Notes: generated by a model not told the origin, from the sequence alone. A stretch of DNA of 64,000 nt from Holdemania massiliensis AP2 (GCF_000327285.1 NZ_HE998568.1:876461-940460), one strand, 5' to 3'. Counted from the first letter of the stretch, positions 7,860 through 16,405 are shown. Program-made: numbers and translations.

Positions 7860-8402
7860 TTACGGAAAAACACGTTCATCTACCAGCTTTCCCTGTGCGT
7901 CATAGGCTCGGACTGTTCCCTGCCAAAAAACGGAATCAGCGCCGCTGCGGGGCAAAACTATCATGGCAAAATCATCCTTCCATTGATCCAAGAGAACCTT
8001 GCGGCTGTCTTCTGCCAATTCCCATTCTACTTTCGCAATATCAGGACGATTTCGATGAACCAGAAAAACTTCATTCACTTGATCGGCACTGAAGTCCAGA
8101 TCAAAAGGTTCCGTTGATTTCGGATAATCGTTATGCGTGCTGCCGCCGGCTGCGACATAGAAAAACAAAGCTGTTTTTCTGACACTGTGCAGCGCGTACT
8201 GATGATCGTTGGCGTACAGATAATAAACATAATTCTCTGTACGAATATCAAATATTTTCTCTGCCGGCATGAAATAGAGTCCTCTCAATGAATCCTCAAC
8301 GCAAGCCTGCGGCGAAAAATAGAATCCGCTTGTCCAATAAATTAAGAAAAGGGTCAGAATCAGCACACCCAGGCTTATTCCAATCTGTTTTATTCTTTTC
8401 AA
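7860..8402 (-). CDS. Membrane-anchored hypothetical protein of the PadR/HAAS cluster
   Basis: A 180-residue protein with a single N-terminal membrane helix (about 8-26) and an outside domain of mainly beta character, including YYLYANDHQYALHSV. The start is a TTG whose last two bases fall within the stop codon of the preceding gene (TTGA), with AGGAGGGG seven bases before it, so translation is probably coupled. I do not recognise the fold. As the last gene of a padR-HAAS-protein cluster it is likely a co-regulated membrane partner. Confidence 0.65.
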   Translation of the reverse strand: MKRIKQIGISLGVLILTLFLIYWTSGFYFSPQACVEDSLRGLYFMPAEKIFDIRTENYVYYLYANDHQYALHSVRKTALFFYVAAGGSTHNDYPKSTEPFDLDFSADQVNEVFLVHRNRPDIAKVEWELAEDSRKVLLDQWKDDFAMIVLPRSGADSVFWQGTVRAYDAQGKLVDERVFP

Positions 8403-9085
8403 GGCTGCCCCTCCTGTTCTGACACATTCAAAATTCTCTGCTGCCCATCAATAAAGGTCAGTTTCACTTTTCCCGAATCAGGACGTTCAATCCGAATCAT
8501 TCCCCGGGATCCCAGCAGTGAATTTCCCTCAAAGTACGGACTGATTCCCTCATTTCCGTCTTGATCTACGATCTGAAATAAAGTAACCGACCAGCCAGAT
8601 CGGGAATAATTCAGCTTATTCTGGATTCGATAGGTCAGGATTAACTGGTCTTCCTGCTCTTCCCACACAGCATCAAACCGAACAACATGGCCTGCCATAT
8701 CCACACTTTCGTTTAGATCTCTGATTTTCACCGCCGCCTTGGGATGAACCGGAAAACTGCAGGAGAAGATATCCCACGCATAATTCACCGTTAAACCAAC
8801 CAGGGCAATCCCCGCAATGAAAGCCAGCGACAGCGTAATCAGCCAGATCCAGCCGATTACCGGGTGATGGATTTGATTGAACTGCTGTCCAATCGTTTTT
8901 CCATCCCCCATTCGCTTCACAGCTTCCGCCTGCGCTTCCTCGGCTGACAGATTTTCTTCTTCCATTAAAGCTTCAGCACTGTCTGTCAGATGATCCCGCA
9001 GTTCTTCTGCAATCGCCGTGCGGTCCCAAATAAAATGAACCTGCGAAGTGACCGTCTGAATGTATTCTTCAATGGAATTCATCAT
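8399..9085 (-). CDS. HAAS (DUF1700-like) membrane protein
   Basis: A 228-residue protein starting MMNSIEEYIQTV. Residues 1-65 form the helical HAAS-type domain, with the EELRDHLTDSAEALMEEE and AQAEAVKRMGDGKTIGQQF segments that typically accompany PadR regulators. Membrane helices lie at about 77-101, followed by an outside beta-rich domain. The start at 9085 overlaps the padR stop in an ATGA arrangement with AGGGG upstream; the longer reading from 9139 would run through padR. HAAS proteins are thought to act with PadR partners, but the mechanism is not established. Confidence 0.75.
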   Translation of the reverse strand: MMNSIEEYIQTVTSQVHFIWDRTAIAEELRDHLTDSAEALMEEENLSAEEAQAEAVKRMGDGKTIGQQFNQIHHPVIGWIWLITLSLAFIAGIALVGLTVNYAWDIFSCSFPVHPKAAVKIRDLNESVDMAGHVVRFDAVWEEQEDQLILTYRIQNKLNYSRSGWSVTLFQIVDQDGNEGISPYFEGNSLLGSRGMIRIERPDSGKVKLTFIDGQQRILNVSEQEGQP

Positions 9086-9417
9086 CCGTTCCCCTGAAAG
9101 GAAAGCACTTGATTTACCGCGGAAGAAAAACTGATCCACTGTTCCTGCTGCGCCTTCAGCTGCCTTAACCCTTGGGCTGTAATCGCATAATAACGGCGTG
9201 TCCGGCCATTCACCGCTTTGTTTGCTGAACGGATCCAGCCTTCATTTTCCATTTTGTGCAGGATCGGATAAAGCGTCCCTTCTTTGAAATCAAAGGCGTC
9301 GCTGGAACGTTCTTTCAGCAGTTTGATCAGCTCATAACCATAGCATTCCTTTTCCTGCAGCAAGCTCAGCACCAACATCCCGGAACTGCCGGCAATCAGC
9401 CCTTTATCATAGTTCAT
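9082..9417 (-). CDS. PadR-family transcriptional regulator
   Basis: A 111-residue winged-helix protein. Residues 10-85 hold the PadR signature: LVLSLLQEKECYGYELIK, FKEGTLYPILHKMENEGWI and the wing RTRRYYAITAQG. It is short and lacks a long C-terminal helix (PadR-s2 type). It is the first gene of a three-gene cluster with overlapping stops and starts. Its promoter carries two CATA-N11-TATG elements around the -10, which suggests autorepression. Confidence 0.92.
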   Translation of the reverse strand: MNYDKGLIAGSSGMLVLSLLQEKECYGYELIKLLKERSSDAFDFKEGTLYPILHKMENEGWIRSANKAVNGRTRRYYAITAQGLRQLKAQQEQWISFSSAVNQVLSFQGNG

Positions 9418-9431
9418 GATTAGTCCCCCTT

Positions 9432-9484
9432 CATACCTAGAGTTTCTATGCTTCCATTATACATAGATATGCTAGGTATGTAAA
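9432..9484 (-). promoter_or_regulatory. padR promoter with two CATA-N11-TATG operators
   Basis: On the minus strand, TTTACA (9484-9479) and TATAAT (9461-9456) are separated by 17 bases. One copy of CATA-N11-TATG lies in the spacer (9462-9480) and a second lies over the start region (9432-9450). The outer ends form a perfect 9-base inverted repeat, CATACCTAG and CTAGGTATG. PadR proteins commonly bind ATGT/ACAT-type dyads, so this is the likely autoregulatory site. Confidence 0.7.
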
Positions 9485-9739
9485 GAGGAGTCTTTTAGAG
9501 TTTTCACAAATTCAAACACAATCGATGCTAAATGGTTTAAATATTATAATTCACAGACTCACCTCGAGCTTTAAAATTAATACATTTTACTTTTAATAGT
9601 AAGTAATTCGCGTTAATTTTAAATGATTCAAGTTATATCGATCTTCATTATTTTCTTTAACGGATAGAACTTTTCCAGTAGATAAAAAGCCTCTGTTCCC
9701 AGTGAACAAAGGCTTTTTTGTGAAAACTCTATTCTGTAA
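9485..9739. other. AT-rich intergenic region between kdgK and padR
   Basis: The padR-kdgK gap totals 322 bases (9418-9739). Apart from the padR promoter and the terminator at 9684-9720, it is an AT-rich stretch (about 9520-9660) in which I see no gene. Confidence 0.6.
9684..9720 (-). terminator. Terminator after kdgK
   Basis: The stem AAAGCCTCTGTTC / GTGAACAAAGGCTTT has a short CCA loop and T-runs on both strands. It lies 20 bases beyond the kdgK stop and could act in both directions. Confidence 0.75.
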
Positions 9740-10762
9740 TTAACGCTGAACCCGGCCTGAACCATCGCCGTTGGCTAAGGCTTCGACTTCTTCCGCACTA
9801 ACTAGGTTGAAATCACCGTTGATTGTATGCTTCAACGCAGAAGCCGCAACCGCGAATTCGAGAGCTTCGCCCTGTGTTTTCTTGGTCAGCAGACCATGGA
9901 TCAGACCCCCAGAGAAGGAATCACCGCCGCCGACCCGGTCAACAATCGGATTGATTTCATAACGTTTGGACTGATAGAATTCCTCGCCGTCATAGATCAG
10001 AGCTGACCAGCCGTTATGCGTGGCCGAGAAGCTTTCCCGCAGCGTGGTGCAGACAGTCTTGAAACCAAACTGAGTGCGCATCTGTTCAAAAATGGTCTTA
10101 TAACCATTCAGATCCAGCTTGCCGCTGGAAACATCCGTTCCCTCCGGCTTAAAGCCCAAGCACAGTTCAGCATCTTCTTCATTGCCGATGCAGACATCTA
10201 CGTACTGCATCAGATCTTTCATGACGGTCTGAGCTTCGGCGGGTGTCCATAATTTCTTGCGGTAGTTTAAATCGCAGGATACCGTTACACCATGTTTCTT
10301 CGCTGCGATGCAGGCAGCCTTGGTTAACGCCGCACCGTTGGCGCTGATCGCCGGCGTGATGCCTGACCAATGGAACCAATCTGCCCCTTCCATGATCGCA
10401 TCAAAATCAAAATCTTCCACGGAAGCTTCAGCAATCGAAGATCCGGCGCGGTCATAAATAACCTTGGAAGCCCGCATTGAAGCTCCGGTTTCCAGATAAT
10501 AGATACCCACCCGATTACCGCCGCGGGCGATGTAATCCGTGTGGACGCCAAACCGGCGCAAAGCGTTGACGGCCGACTGACCGATTTCATGTTTCGGCAG
10601 TTTAGTGACATAATACGCATCGTGACCATAATTGGCCAGAGAAACCGCCACATTGGCTTCTCCGCCGCCGTAAACGACGTCAAAGGCATCGGACTGAACA
10701 AAACGAGTGTTGCCCGGAGTGGACAGACGAAGCATGATTTCGCCTAATGTAATAATTTTCAT
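9740..10762 (-). CDS. kdgK: 2-dehydro-3-deoxygluconokinase (PfkB family)
   Basis: A 340-residue cytoplasmic ribokinase-fold kinase. It starts MKIITLGEIMLRLS and has the substrate-binding GGGEANVAVSLANYG (PfkB signature 1 region). The ATP/anion-hole motif VDRVGGGDSFSGGLIHGL contains the catalytic Asp near residue 277. It phosphorylates 2-keto-3-deoxygluconate to KDPG, the substrate of the aldolase encoded 18 bases upstream in the same operon. That pairing makes KDG kinase more likely than another PfkB sugar kinase. Confidence 0.88.
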   Translation of the reverse strand: MKIITLGEIMLRLSTPGNTRFVQSDAFDVVYGGGEANVAVSLANYGHDAYYVTKLPKHEIGQSAVNALRRFGVHTDYIARGGNRVGIYYLETGASMRASKVIYDRAGSSIAEASVEDFDFDAIMEGADWFHWSGITPAISANGAALTKAACIAAKKHGVTVSCDLNYRKKLWTPAEAQTVMKDLMQYVDVCIGNEEDAELCLGFKPEGTDVSSGKLDLNGYKTIFEQMRTQFGFKTVCTTLRESFSATHNGWSALIYDGEEFYQSKRYEINPIVDRVGGGDSFSGGLIHGLLTKKTQGEALEFAVAASALKHTINGDFNLVSAEEVEALANGDGSGRVQR

Positions 10763-10780
10763 AATGAATTTATCCTTTCC

Positions 10781-11743
10781 TTATGCCGCATTTTTCAGAT
10801 GGATTGCAAAGCCGCCGATTTCGCCTTCAAAGTAAGCGAACGTCAGATGACCTTTCGCATCAAACTGTTTTGTTTCCTCAGCAAACTTGTAGCCGCGGGC
10901 TTCAAAATAACGAACCGCACGATCAACTGAATTCACAGTATAGCAGATATGACCATGAGTTCCGCGGCCATTTTCGTTCATGACTTCAACGGTATCCCCC
11001 GCAAAGAAGCTCTTGGATGTCGCACGGATATCACACTGAAGCAGACCCGCCATTTCCTTCGCAATGCCCTCAGAGGTGGACGGTGTTGCATTGATGCCGA
11101 CATGATCCAGCTTCAGCCCCAGCATCGTCTTGACTGCCTGCTGCGTCAGTTCCTTAATCTTATCGAACTCGCCGTTGGCAATCAGCTTGGAATCGATCAT
11201 CCAGGTACCGCCGCAGGCGACAATCCGATCATACGCCAGATAATCGCAGATATTATTTTCTTTGACGCCGCCGGTTGGCATAAAGTTGACATTCACATAC
11301 GGAGCAGCCAGCGCTTTAATCATCTTCAGACCGCCTAACGGCTCAGCTGGAAAGAATTTAACCGTCGTTAACCCGAAGGACAGCGCCGCTTCAATATCGC
11401 TGGCATTGGCGCAGCCCGGCAGAATCATGATGTTTTTAGACTGACAGTAACGGACAATTTCCGGATTCAGTCCCGGTGAAACAATGAACTTGGCCCCGGC
11501 CTCTATCGCATCGTCGACCTGCTTTGCCGTTAATACGGTGCCGGCGCCCAGAATCATTTCCGGAAACTTCTCGTTGATGATCTGCATTGCTTTTTTGGCA
11601 TGTTCAGTCCGGAAGGTGACCTCAGCGACAGGCAGTCCGCCCTCGCACAGCGCTTTTGCCAGCGGTTCAGCGTCTTCTATCCGGTCGATTTTGATGACCG
11701 GCACAATGCCGATCCGGCTGATTTTTTCTAAAATTGCATCCAT
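10781..11743 (-). CDS. eda: KDPG aldolase fused to a C-terminal VOC/glyoxalase-like domain
   Basis: A 320-residue fusion. Residues 1-210 are a class I KDPG/KHG aldolase with VTFRTEHAKKAM, GAGTVLT and the Schiff-base lysine in TVKFFPAEPLGG. This domain alone matches the usual length of about 210. Residues 220-320 form a VOC-like domain: KLDHVGINATPSTSEGIAKEM, GTHGHICYTVNSVDRAVRYFE and a FAIHLKN end. The aldolase splits KDPG into pyruvate and glyceraldehyde-3-phosphate; the role of the VOC domain is unknown. The start at 11743 follows AAAGGAGTGG; the extension to 11779 has no ribosome binding site. Confidence 0.88.
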   Translation of the reverse strand: MDAILEKISRIGIVPVIKIDRIEDAEPLAKALCEGGLPVAEVTFRTEHAKKAMQIINEKFPEMILGAGTVLTAKQVDDAIEAGAKFIVSPGLNPEIVRYCQSKNIMILPGCANASDIEAALSFGLTTVKFFPAEPLGGLKMIKALAAPYVNVNFMPTGGVKENNICDYLAYDRIVACGGTWMIDSKLIANGEFDKIKELTQQAVKTMLGLKLDHVGINATPSTSEGIAKEMAGLLQCDIRATSKSFFAGDTVEVMNENGRGTHGHICYTVNSVDRAVRYFEARGYKFAEETKQFDAKGHLTFAYFEGEIGGFAIHLKNAA

Positions 11744-11783
11744 GATTTCCACTCCTTTTCCTTGAATGAGTTGATACACTTCT

Positions 11784-11811
11784 AGTATACATGCTTTCCC
11801 TTAATTGTAAA
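11784..11811 (-). promoter_or_regulatory. eda-kdgK operon promoter
   Basis: On the minus strand, TTTACA (11811-11806) and TATACT (11789-11784) are separated by 16 bases, about 40 bases before the eda start. It lies in the divergent intergenic region shared with the YheO-like regulator. Confidence 0.6.
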
Positions 11812-11910
11812 GAGCGGTTCTAACTTTTTTTTAGATATTCACTTATATACTAAAAATATTTTAGGTTATATTCAGGTCTGGCTTGACTTTTTTCTGCTCC
11901 TCTGGAACAA

Positions 11911-11926
11911 TATTCTTTAGAGAATA
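11911..11926. repeat. Inverted repeat before the YheO-like gene
   Basis: TATTCTTTAGAGAATA has six-base arms around TTAG and lies just before the GGAGGGAG ribosome binding site. It could be an operator or an mRNA hairpin near the start region. A weak TTGACT lies at 11883-11888 upstream. Confidence 0.4.
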
Positions 11927-11941
11927 AAGGAGGGAGCGCAG

Positions 11942-12598
11942 GTGAATTCAATCGAAGAACAACGTCTGCTTTTTTCACAGATTATGGACTTGCTTGAACA
12001 TCATTTCGGACCGCAGTGCGAAATTGTTCTGCATGACAACACAAAAGATTACGCGCACACGATTATTGATATCCGCAACGGACAGATCAGCGGCCGGCAG
12101 ATCGGCGACGGCGGCGGAGCCTGGGGTTTGGAGGTTCTTTCCAGCGAACAGACTGAATCGCACCGCTATAATAAGGTCATGGTCACGGATGACGGCCGGA
12201 TTATCCGCAACAGTTCAATTTTCTTTCAGAATGAACAGGGACAGAATATCGGCTCACTGTGTCTGAACACCGATATTACGCCGCTGGTGGAGGCGCAGAA
12301 AAAGCTGGATTCGTTTACCTTGCTTCCGCAGGAAGAAAATAACGGTGGCAAGGAACCGTTTACCAATGACGTCAATCAGATCCTGGAGCTGCTTCTGCAG
12401 GAATGCCGCAAGCATATGGATAAGCCGGCAAAGGATATGAATAAAGAAGAAAAGATGGAAATCGTGCGCTTTCTCGATCATAAGGGGGCTTTCCTGATTA
12501 CCAAGAGCGGCGATAAAATCTGCTCCTTCCTCGACATCTCCAAATTTACGCTTTACAGTTATTTGGATACAATCCGCAAAGAAGGCACAGATGAATGA
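11942..12598 (+). CDS. YheO-like PAS / DauR-type HTH transcriptional regulator
   Basis: A 218-residue protein using a GTG start after GGAGGGAG. The N-terminal YheO-like PAS domain (about 5-125) has FGPQCEIVLHDNTKD and IGSLCLNTDITPL. The C-terminal HTH_22 domain (about 165-215) has EEKMEIVRFLDHKGAFLITKSG and the helix-turn-helix FLDISKFTLYSYLDTI. The gene is divergent from eda-kdgK, so control of KDG catabolism is a reasonable inference. It overlaps the start of cca by eight bases, which couples a sugar regulator to a tRNA-maturation gene. Confidence 0.82.
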   Translation: MNSIEEQRLLFSQIMDLLEHHFGPQCEIVLHDNTKDYAHTIIDIRNGQISGRQIGDGGGAWGLEVLSSEQTESHRYNKVMVTDDGRIIRNSSIFFQNEQGQNIGSLCLNTDITPLVEAQKKLDSFTLLPQEENNGGKEPFTNDVNQILELLLQECRKHMDKPAKDMNKEEKMEIVRFLDHKGAFLITKSGDKICSFLDISKFTLYSYLDTIRKEGTDE

Positions 12599-13841
12599 GG
12601 CCCTGCGCTGCGCCGGACTAACCTGTCTGAAGCTGCTGAACGACGCGGGTTATGAGGCCTGGTGGGTCGGCGGATGTGTTCGCGATGGGTTAATAGGACG
12701 TCCCGTACAGGATATCGATATTACCACCTCAGCGCTTCCGGAACAAACGATGGAATGCTTTCAAAGTCAGGGTCACACCGTAATTCCGACCGGGATAAAG
12801 CATGGCACAGTCACCGTCATGATGCAGAATTTCCCGATTGAAGTCACCGTTTATCGAACCGACAGGGATTATCAGGATCATCGTCATCCCCATTCCATTC
12901 AATTTGTCCGATCTTTAAAAGAGGATTGCGCTCGCCGGGACTTCACGGTCAATGCCTTATGCTGGCATCCTGAACTTGGCTTGCAGGATTATTTCGGCGG
13001 GCAGCAGGATCTGAAAATGAAAAGCATCCGCTGCATTGGTAATCCTTGTCAGCGGTTGGATGAGGATGCCCTGCGGATCCTGCGGGCGCTGCGTTTTTCC
13101 GCAGCCTTGGATTTTACGATTGAGTCCGAAACTCATGCGGCGCTGTTTCAAAAAAAGGAGCTGCTGCGTGTTCTTTCCGCAGAACGCATTGCCCGGGAAA
13201 TAGAGAAAATGGTGATCGGCCGGCGCTGGCCGGAAGTCTTCACTGTTTATCACGAATTACTGGCCGTCTTGTTTCCGCAGCTTCCCGCTCTCCAATCACT
13301 GGCAGCCATCCAAAAAGCTTTCGGCGCTTTCCGCCTTTGTCCTCGGATAACCCTGCCGCGTTTGGCGTGCTTTTTTCTTGTGTCGCAGCAAACCCCGCTG
13401 GCGTTCTGCCTTGATCAGGCTCAGCGCTGGAGCCGGCAGTTGAAGCTTTCCAATCATGACCGGAAAAGCCTGACTCAACTCGTTCAGAATCAGAACCGGC
13501 CGCTGCCGAAAAATCGAATCGATCTGCGCCGGCTGATTTGTGAGCTTCCTGATCTGAGTGTAGAATGGATTCAGCTTCAGCAGGCACTGCGCCGCCTCAG
13601 TGCAAAACAAGCTGGACAGTGGATCGCCGCGATTGAAGAAATTCAAAGTTCTGATTGTTTAACCTTGAAGCAGCTGGCGGTCAACGGCTATGATCTGATC
13701 GCCGCCGGTTGTCCGAAAACAGAGATTTCCGTCTGTTTAAATCAAGCGCTGTCTGCGGTGATTGAAGACCAAGTACCTAATCAAAAAGAAGCGCTGTTAA
13801 CCTATATCCAACAGCAAGCAAAGCCGGAGTCTCAGGATTAA
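12591..13841 (+). CDS. cca: CCA-adding tRNA nucleotidyltransferase
   Basis: A 416-residue class II nucleotidyltransferase that builds or repairs the 3' CCA end of tRNAs. The head domain has WWVGGCVRDGLIGR and the catalytic acids in VQDIDITTSA (near residues 41-46). The motif RRDFTVNALCW and the nucleotide-selecting motif EDALRILRALRFSAAL are both present, followed by a helical tRNA-binding body. No HD domain is evident. Its start lies inside the previous gene. The terminator overlaps its last codons. Confidence 0.95.
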   Translation: MNEALRCAGLTCLKLLNDAGYEAWWVGGCVRDGLIGRPVQDIDITTSALPEQTMECFQSQGHTVIPTGIKHGTVTVMMQNFPIEVTVYRTDRDYQDHRHPHSIQFVRSLKEDCARRDFTVNALCWHPELGLQDYFGGQQDLKMKSIRCIGNPCQRLDEDALRILRALRFSAALDFTIESETHAALFQKKELLRVLSAERIAREIEKMVIGRRWPEVFTVYHELLAVLFPQLPALQSLAAIQKAFGAFRLCPRITLPRLACFFLVSQQTPLAFCLDQAQRWSRQLKLSNHDRKSLTQLVQNQNRPLPKNRIDLRRLICELPDLSVEWIQLQQALRRLSAKQAGQWIAAIEEIQSSDCLTLKQLAVNGYDLIAAGCPKTEISVCLNQALSAVIEDQVPNQKEALLTYIQQQAKPESQD

Positions 13842-13866
13842 ACCTCCCCGAAACTCCGGCTTTTAT
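13823..13866 (+). terminator. Terminator overlapping the cca 3' end
   Basis: The arms GCCGGAGT (13823-13830) and ACTCCGGC (13853-13860) are followed by TTTTATT. The 5' arm lies within the last coding codons of cca. Confidence 0.75.
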
Positions 13867-13911
13867 TAGTTCTGAATTAACAACAGACTTTCTGATACTC
13901 AAAGAAGTATT

Positions 13912-14814
13912 TTACTTCCAAGTCGTTGTAAAATATCCGTTTTCCTGAATGGATTCCAGAGTCCGCCACATTTGAACCGCATAGGTTAGTCCCTGTTCAT
14001 AATCCGGCAGCGGCCAGCGGAAAAACTCAAAGGTCGCGGCGCCTGGGTAGCGGATAGAATTCAGCGCTTCGATCACTTCAATCCAATTCACGGTGCCAAA
14101 TCCAATCGGCAGATGCTGATCTTTTTTTCCATCGTTGTCATGCAGATGAATTTCATAGAGTTTCCGGCCCATCCGTTGGACAGCAGACGGGATATCAACA
14201 CCGTCGATATTCGCATGTCCGACGTCCAGACAGAAACCGACGTTGTCCCGACTGACTTCTTCCACCAACTGAATCAGTTCATCGATCTGACTGTAGAACC
14301 GGCCGCCGTAGATATTCTCAACCGCCAGCCGAATCCCTTTTTCAGCAGCGCGATCTCCAAACCAGCGCAGGTTTTCAACTACCCGCCGGTGGGTTTCCTC
14401 AGCTCCCCATTTTTCCAAGGAAGCTTGATGCACCAGCTTGTTTTTCTTAAATCCGCCGTCAGAAAACGTTCCAGGATGAACGACAAACACCCCCGGCTCC
14501 AAGACACTGTATAGGTCTAAGCTTTTCTGCATATAATGACGTACTCGTTTTTGTTCAGGATCATCCTCATCCAATACCGAACCGATAAAATGATATGACG
14601 ACAGCTTCATCCCTTTCTTCTTTGCCAGCGCATGAATCTGTTCGGCAAAAGCTCGATCTTCGTCCTCCGCTTCCGGATAGACATTTTGATTCCAATAAGT
14701 GTTAAACGTATGAATGTCTAATTTCAGCGCCATATCCATTAAGGCATCGGCTTTATCCAGATCCAATTTTCCTTCCGCATTGGAAAAATCAAAGTGCAGT
14801 GAACATTCTCGCAT
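13912..14814 (-). CDS. Sugar phosphate isomerase/epimerase family (xylose-isomerase-like TIM barrel)
   Basis: A 300-residue TIM-barrel protein of the AP_endonuc_2 superfamily. Metal-binding positions are visible in VFVVHPGTF, LAVENIYGG (Glu), NVGFCLDVGHANI (Asp, His), LYEIHLHDNDGK (His, Asp) and GAATFEFFRW (Glu). Such proteins isomerise or epimerise keto-sugars or inositol derivatives, but the substrate cannot be assigned. It stands alone, convergent with cca. Confidence 0.8.
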   Translation of the reverse strand: MRECSLHFDFSNAEGKLDLDKADALMDMALKLDIHTFNTYWNQNVYPEAEDEDRAFAEQIHALAKKKGMKLSSYHFIGSVLDEDDPEQKRVRHYMQKSLDLYSVLEPGVFVVHPGTFSDGGFKKNKLVHQASLEKWGAEETHRRVVENLRWFGDRAAEKGIRLAVENIYGGRFYSQIDELIQLVEEVSRDNVGFCLDVGHANIDGVDIPSAVQRMGRKLYEIHLHDNDGKKDQHLPIGFGTVNWIEVIEALNSIRYPGAATFEFFRWPLPDYEQGLTYAVQMWRTLESIQENGYFTTTWK

Positions 14815-14980
14815 AAATTCCTCCTGTTTCTGTCCATTCCCGACAGAAATTCTTTTTTAATTATACGGCGAAACGAAAGGGGAAGCAAGCAAGCTTGCCG
14901 CTATGAACAGTCCATTTCCCACTGATGAAAAGAAGTCCTCCCTCGGCAGGAAAACTTCTCAGCTGTTTGGTTCCGTGAAT

Positions 14981-15427
14981 TTACTTTTTCCCTTTTTGAA
15001 ACTGAAAACGATTGAGCAGCTGCTGAAACAACAGAACCTCGGCATCGGAAAAGCCTTCCATGCACTGCATGCAGTAGCTTCGGAATTCAGACTGAATAAG
15101 ATCTGAAGCGGATTTTCCTTTCTCTGTCAGGAAGATGTTCATTACTCGGCGGTCTGTATCGTTGCCGATCCGCACCACAAGATCTTCACTCTCCATTTCT
15201 GATATAATTTCTGAGATTGTAGAGCGCTTGCTGGCGGAAATGACCGCAATTTCCTGTTGGTTGATTCCATTATGATCAGACAACAGATGGAGGATTTTAA
15301 GATGGGATAGCTTCAGATCCAAAACTTTCAAGGTTTCTGATTTGACTTCATAAAATTGTTTGATCAGATCAGAAAACATGATAAACGCCTTCGTATCTAA
15401 ATTCACTACGTCCCGAATTTGATTCAT
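14981..15427 (-). CDS. MarR-family transcriptional regulator
   Basis: A 148-residue winged-helix regulator. The DNA-binding core (about 40-110) has LKLSHLKILHLLSDHNGINQ, the recognition helix ISASKRSTISEIISEME and the wing VVRIGNDTDRRVMNIFLTEKG. Long terminal helices supply the dimer interface. It appears monocistronic, with a TATAAT-like -10 at 15456-15451 on the minus strand. No obvious target gene is divergent from it, so the ligand and regulon are unknown. Confidence 0.88.
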   Translation of the reverse strand: MNQIRDVVNLDTKAFIMFSDLIKQFYEVKSETLKVLDLKLSHLKILHLLSDHNGINQQEIAVISASKRSTISEIISEMESEDLVVRIGNDTDRRVMNIFLTEKGKSASDLIQSEFRSYCMQCMEGFSDAEVLLFQQLLNRFQFQKGKK

Positions 15428-15542
15428 GAACTCACTCCTTTCTTGGCTTCATTATAAATCAAAATTCACGGAAAACGATAGATATTTACTGAATTTAATG
15501 TGAATTAAACGCTAATTTTCACTTTTTAGACTGAACAAAAAC

Positions 15543-15568
15543 AAAAGAACAGGAAAACTGTTCTTTTA
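15543..15568 (-). terminator. Terminator after the metallophosphoesterase gene
   Basis: On the minus strand, AAAAGAACAG pairs with CTGTTCTTTT and is followed by a T-rich run (TTTTGTTTTTG). The 5' arm overlaps the stop codon. Confidence 0.75.
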
Positions 15569-16405
15569 CTTGTCTAGAGGATGGATTTCAAGAATTGGAA
15601 TTTCGACGGGATTGTAAATGCGCGGCAGATACCAGCGCTGACACAAGCCGCGGGAAACGATCAGTTCCGTGTTCTTTTCATGATACAGACCGCCTGCCCG
15701 CTTCGGGAACCAGCCTTGCCGGGGAGCGAACAATCCGTTGATCAATCCGGGAATCCGTACTTGTCCGCCATGGGCATGCCCGGACACAATCAGGTCGAAG
15801 CCAAACTGCGCGTAGATCTCTGCCCGCTCCGGCCGGTGGGCTAACAAGATTGTATACTCTGAACTGGCCTTCATATCGCCTAGATTTTTCATCAGCTGAA
15901 TTTCTTCCTGGCGGTCACGATCCACATAGGCGTATTGACGGGGATCGTCAATCCCGCAGATTGTCAGCGCTGTTCCCCGAATCTTAATCGTTTCTTTTTT
16001 GCTGTCCAGCACGGTAATTCCAGCCTGACGCACCCGCTTTTTCACTTCTTCCAGCGAAATCAGCGTATCGATGTTCTCATGGTTGCCTGTACAGTAATAA
16101 CAGGGCGCGATCGCCGGCGCCTGATCCAGGAATTGTTCAGCCCCTTTCAGCGGCTTGATGTCGTCAATGATATCGCCCGGCATTAGTATCAGATCACATT
16201 GCGACTGCCGCAGCTTATGAAGCAGACGCTGCTGATTCTGTCCATAAATCGTACTGTGCAGATCCGATACCACCGCGATCCGCACCGAAGATGAGAGCTT
16301 GGAACTGGACAGGGAATAAGTCCGCAGTTTTATTGGAAAACTGACAAGCCAGCCAATGAAAAGGTAAAGGACAGCCATTCCAAGAAAGAGAAGGGCCAGC
16401 TTCAT
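15566..16405 (-). CDS. Membrane-anchored metallophosphoesterase (YkuE-like)
   Basis: A 279-residue protein with an N-terminal membrane helix (about 3-22) and a calcineurin-like phosphoesterase domain. All metal motifs are present: VSDLHST, LMPGDIIDD, CTGNHEN and LLAHRP...VSGHAHGGQVRIP. The family hydrolyses phosphoester or lipid pyrophosphate groups at the membrane (UDP-2,3-diacylglucosamine-like or cell-wall substrates). The start follows GGGGAGG. It lies 108 bases after gdhA on the same strand. Confidence 0.9.
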   Translation of the reverse strand: MKLALLFLGMAVLYLFIGWLVSFPIKLRTYSLSSSKLSSSVRIAVVSDLHSTIYGQNQQRLLHKLRQSQCDLILMPGDIIDDIKPLKGAEQFLDQAPAIAPCYYCTGNHENIDTLISLEEVKKRVRQAGITVLDSKKETIKIRGTALTICGIDDPRQYAYVDRDRQEEIQLMKNLGDMKASSEYTILLAHRPERAEIYAQFGFDLIVSGHAHGGQVRIPGLINGLFAPRQGWFPKRAGGLYHEKNTELIVSRGLCQRWYLPRIYNPVEIPILEIHPLDK

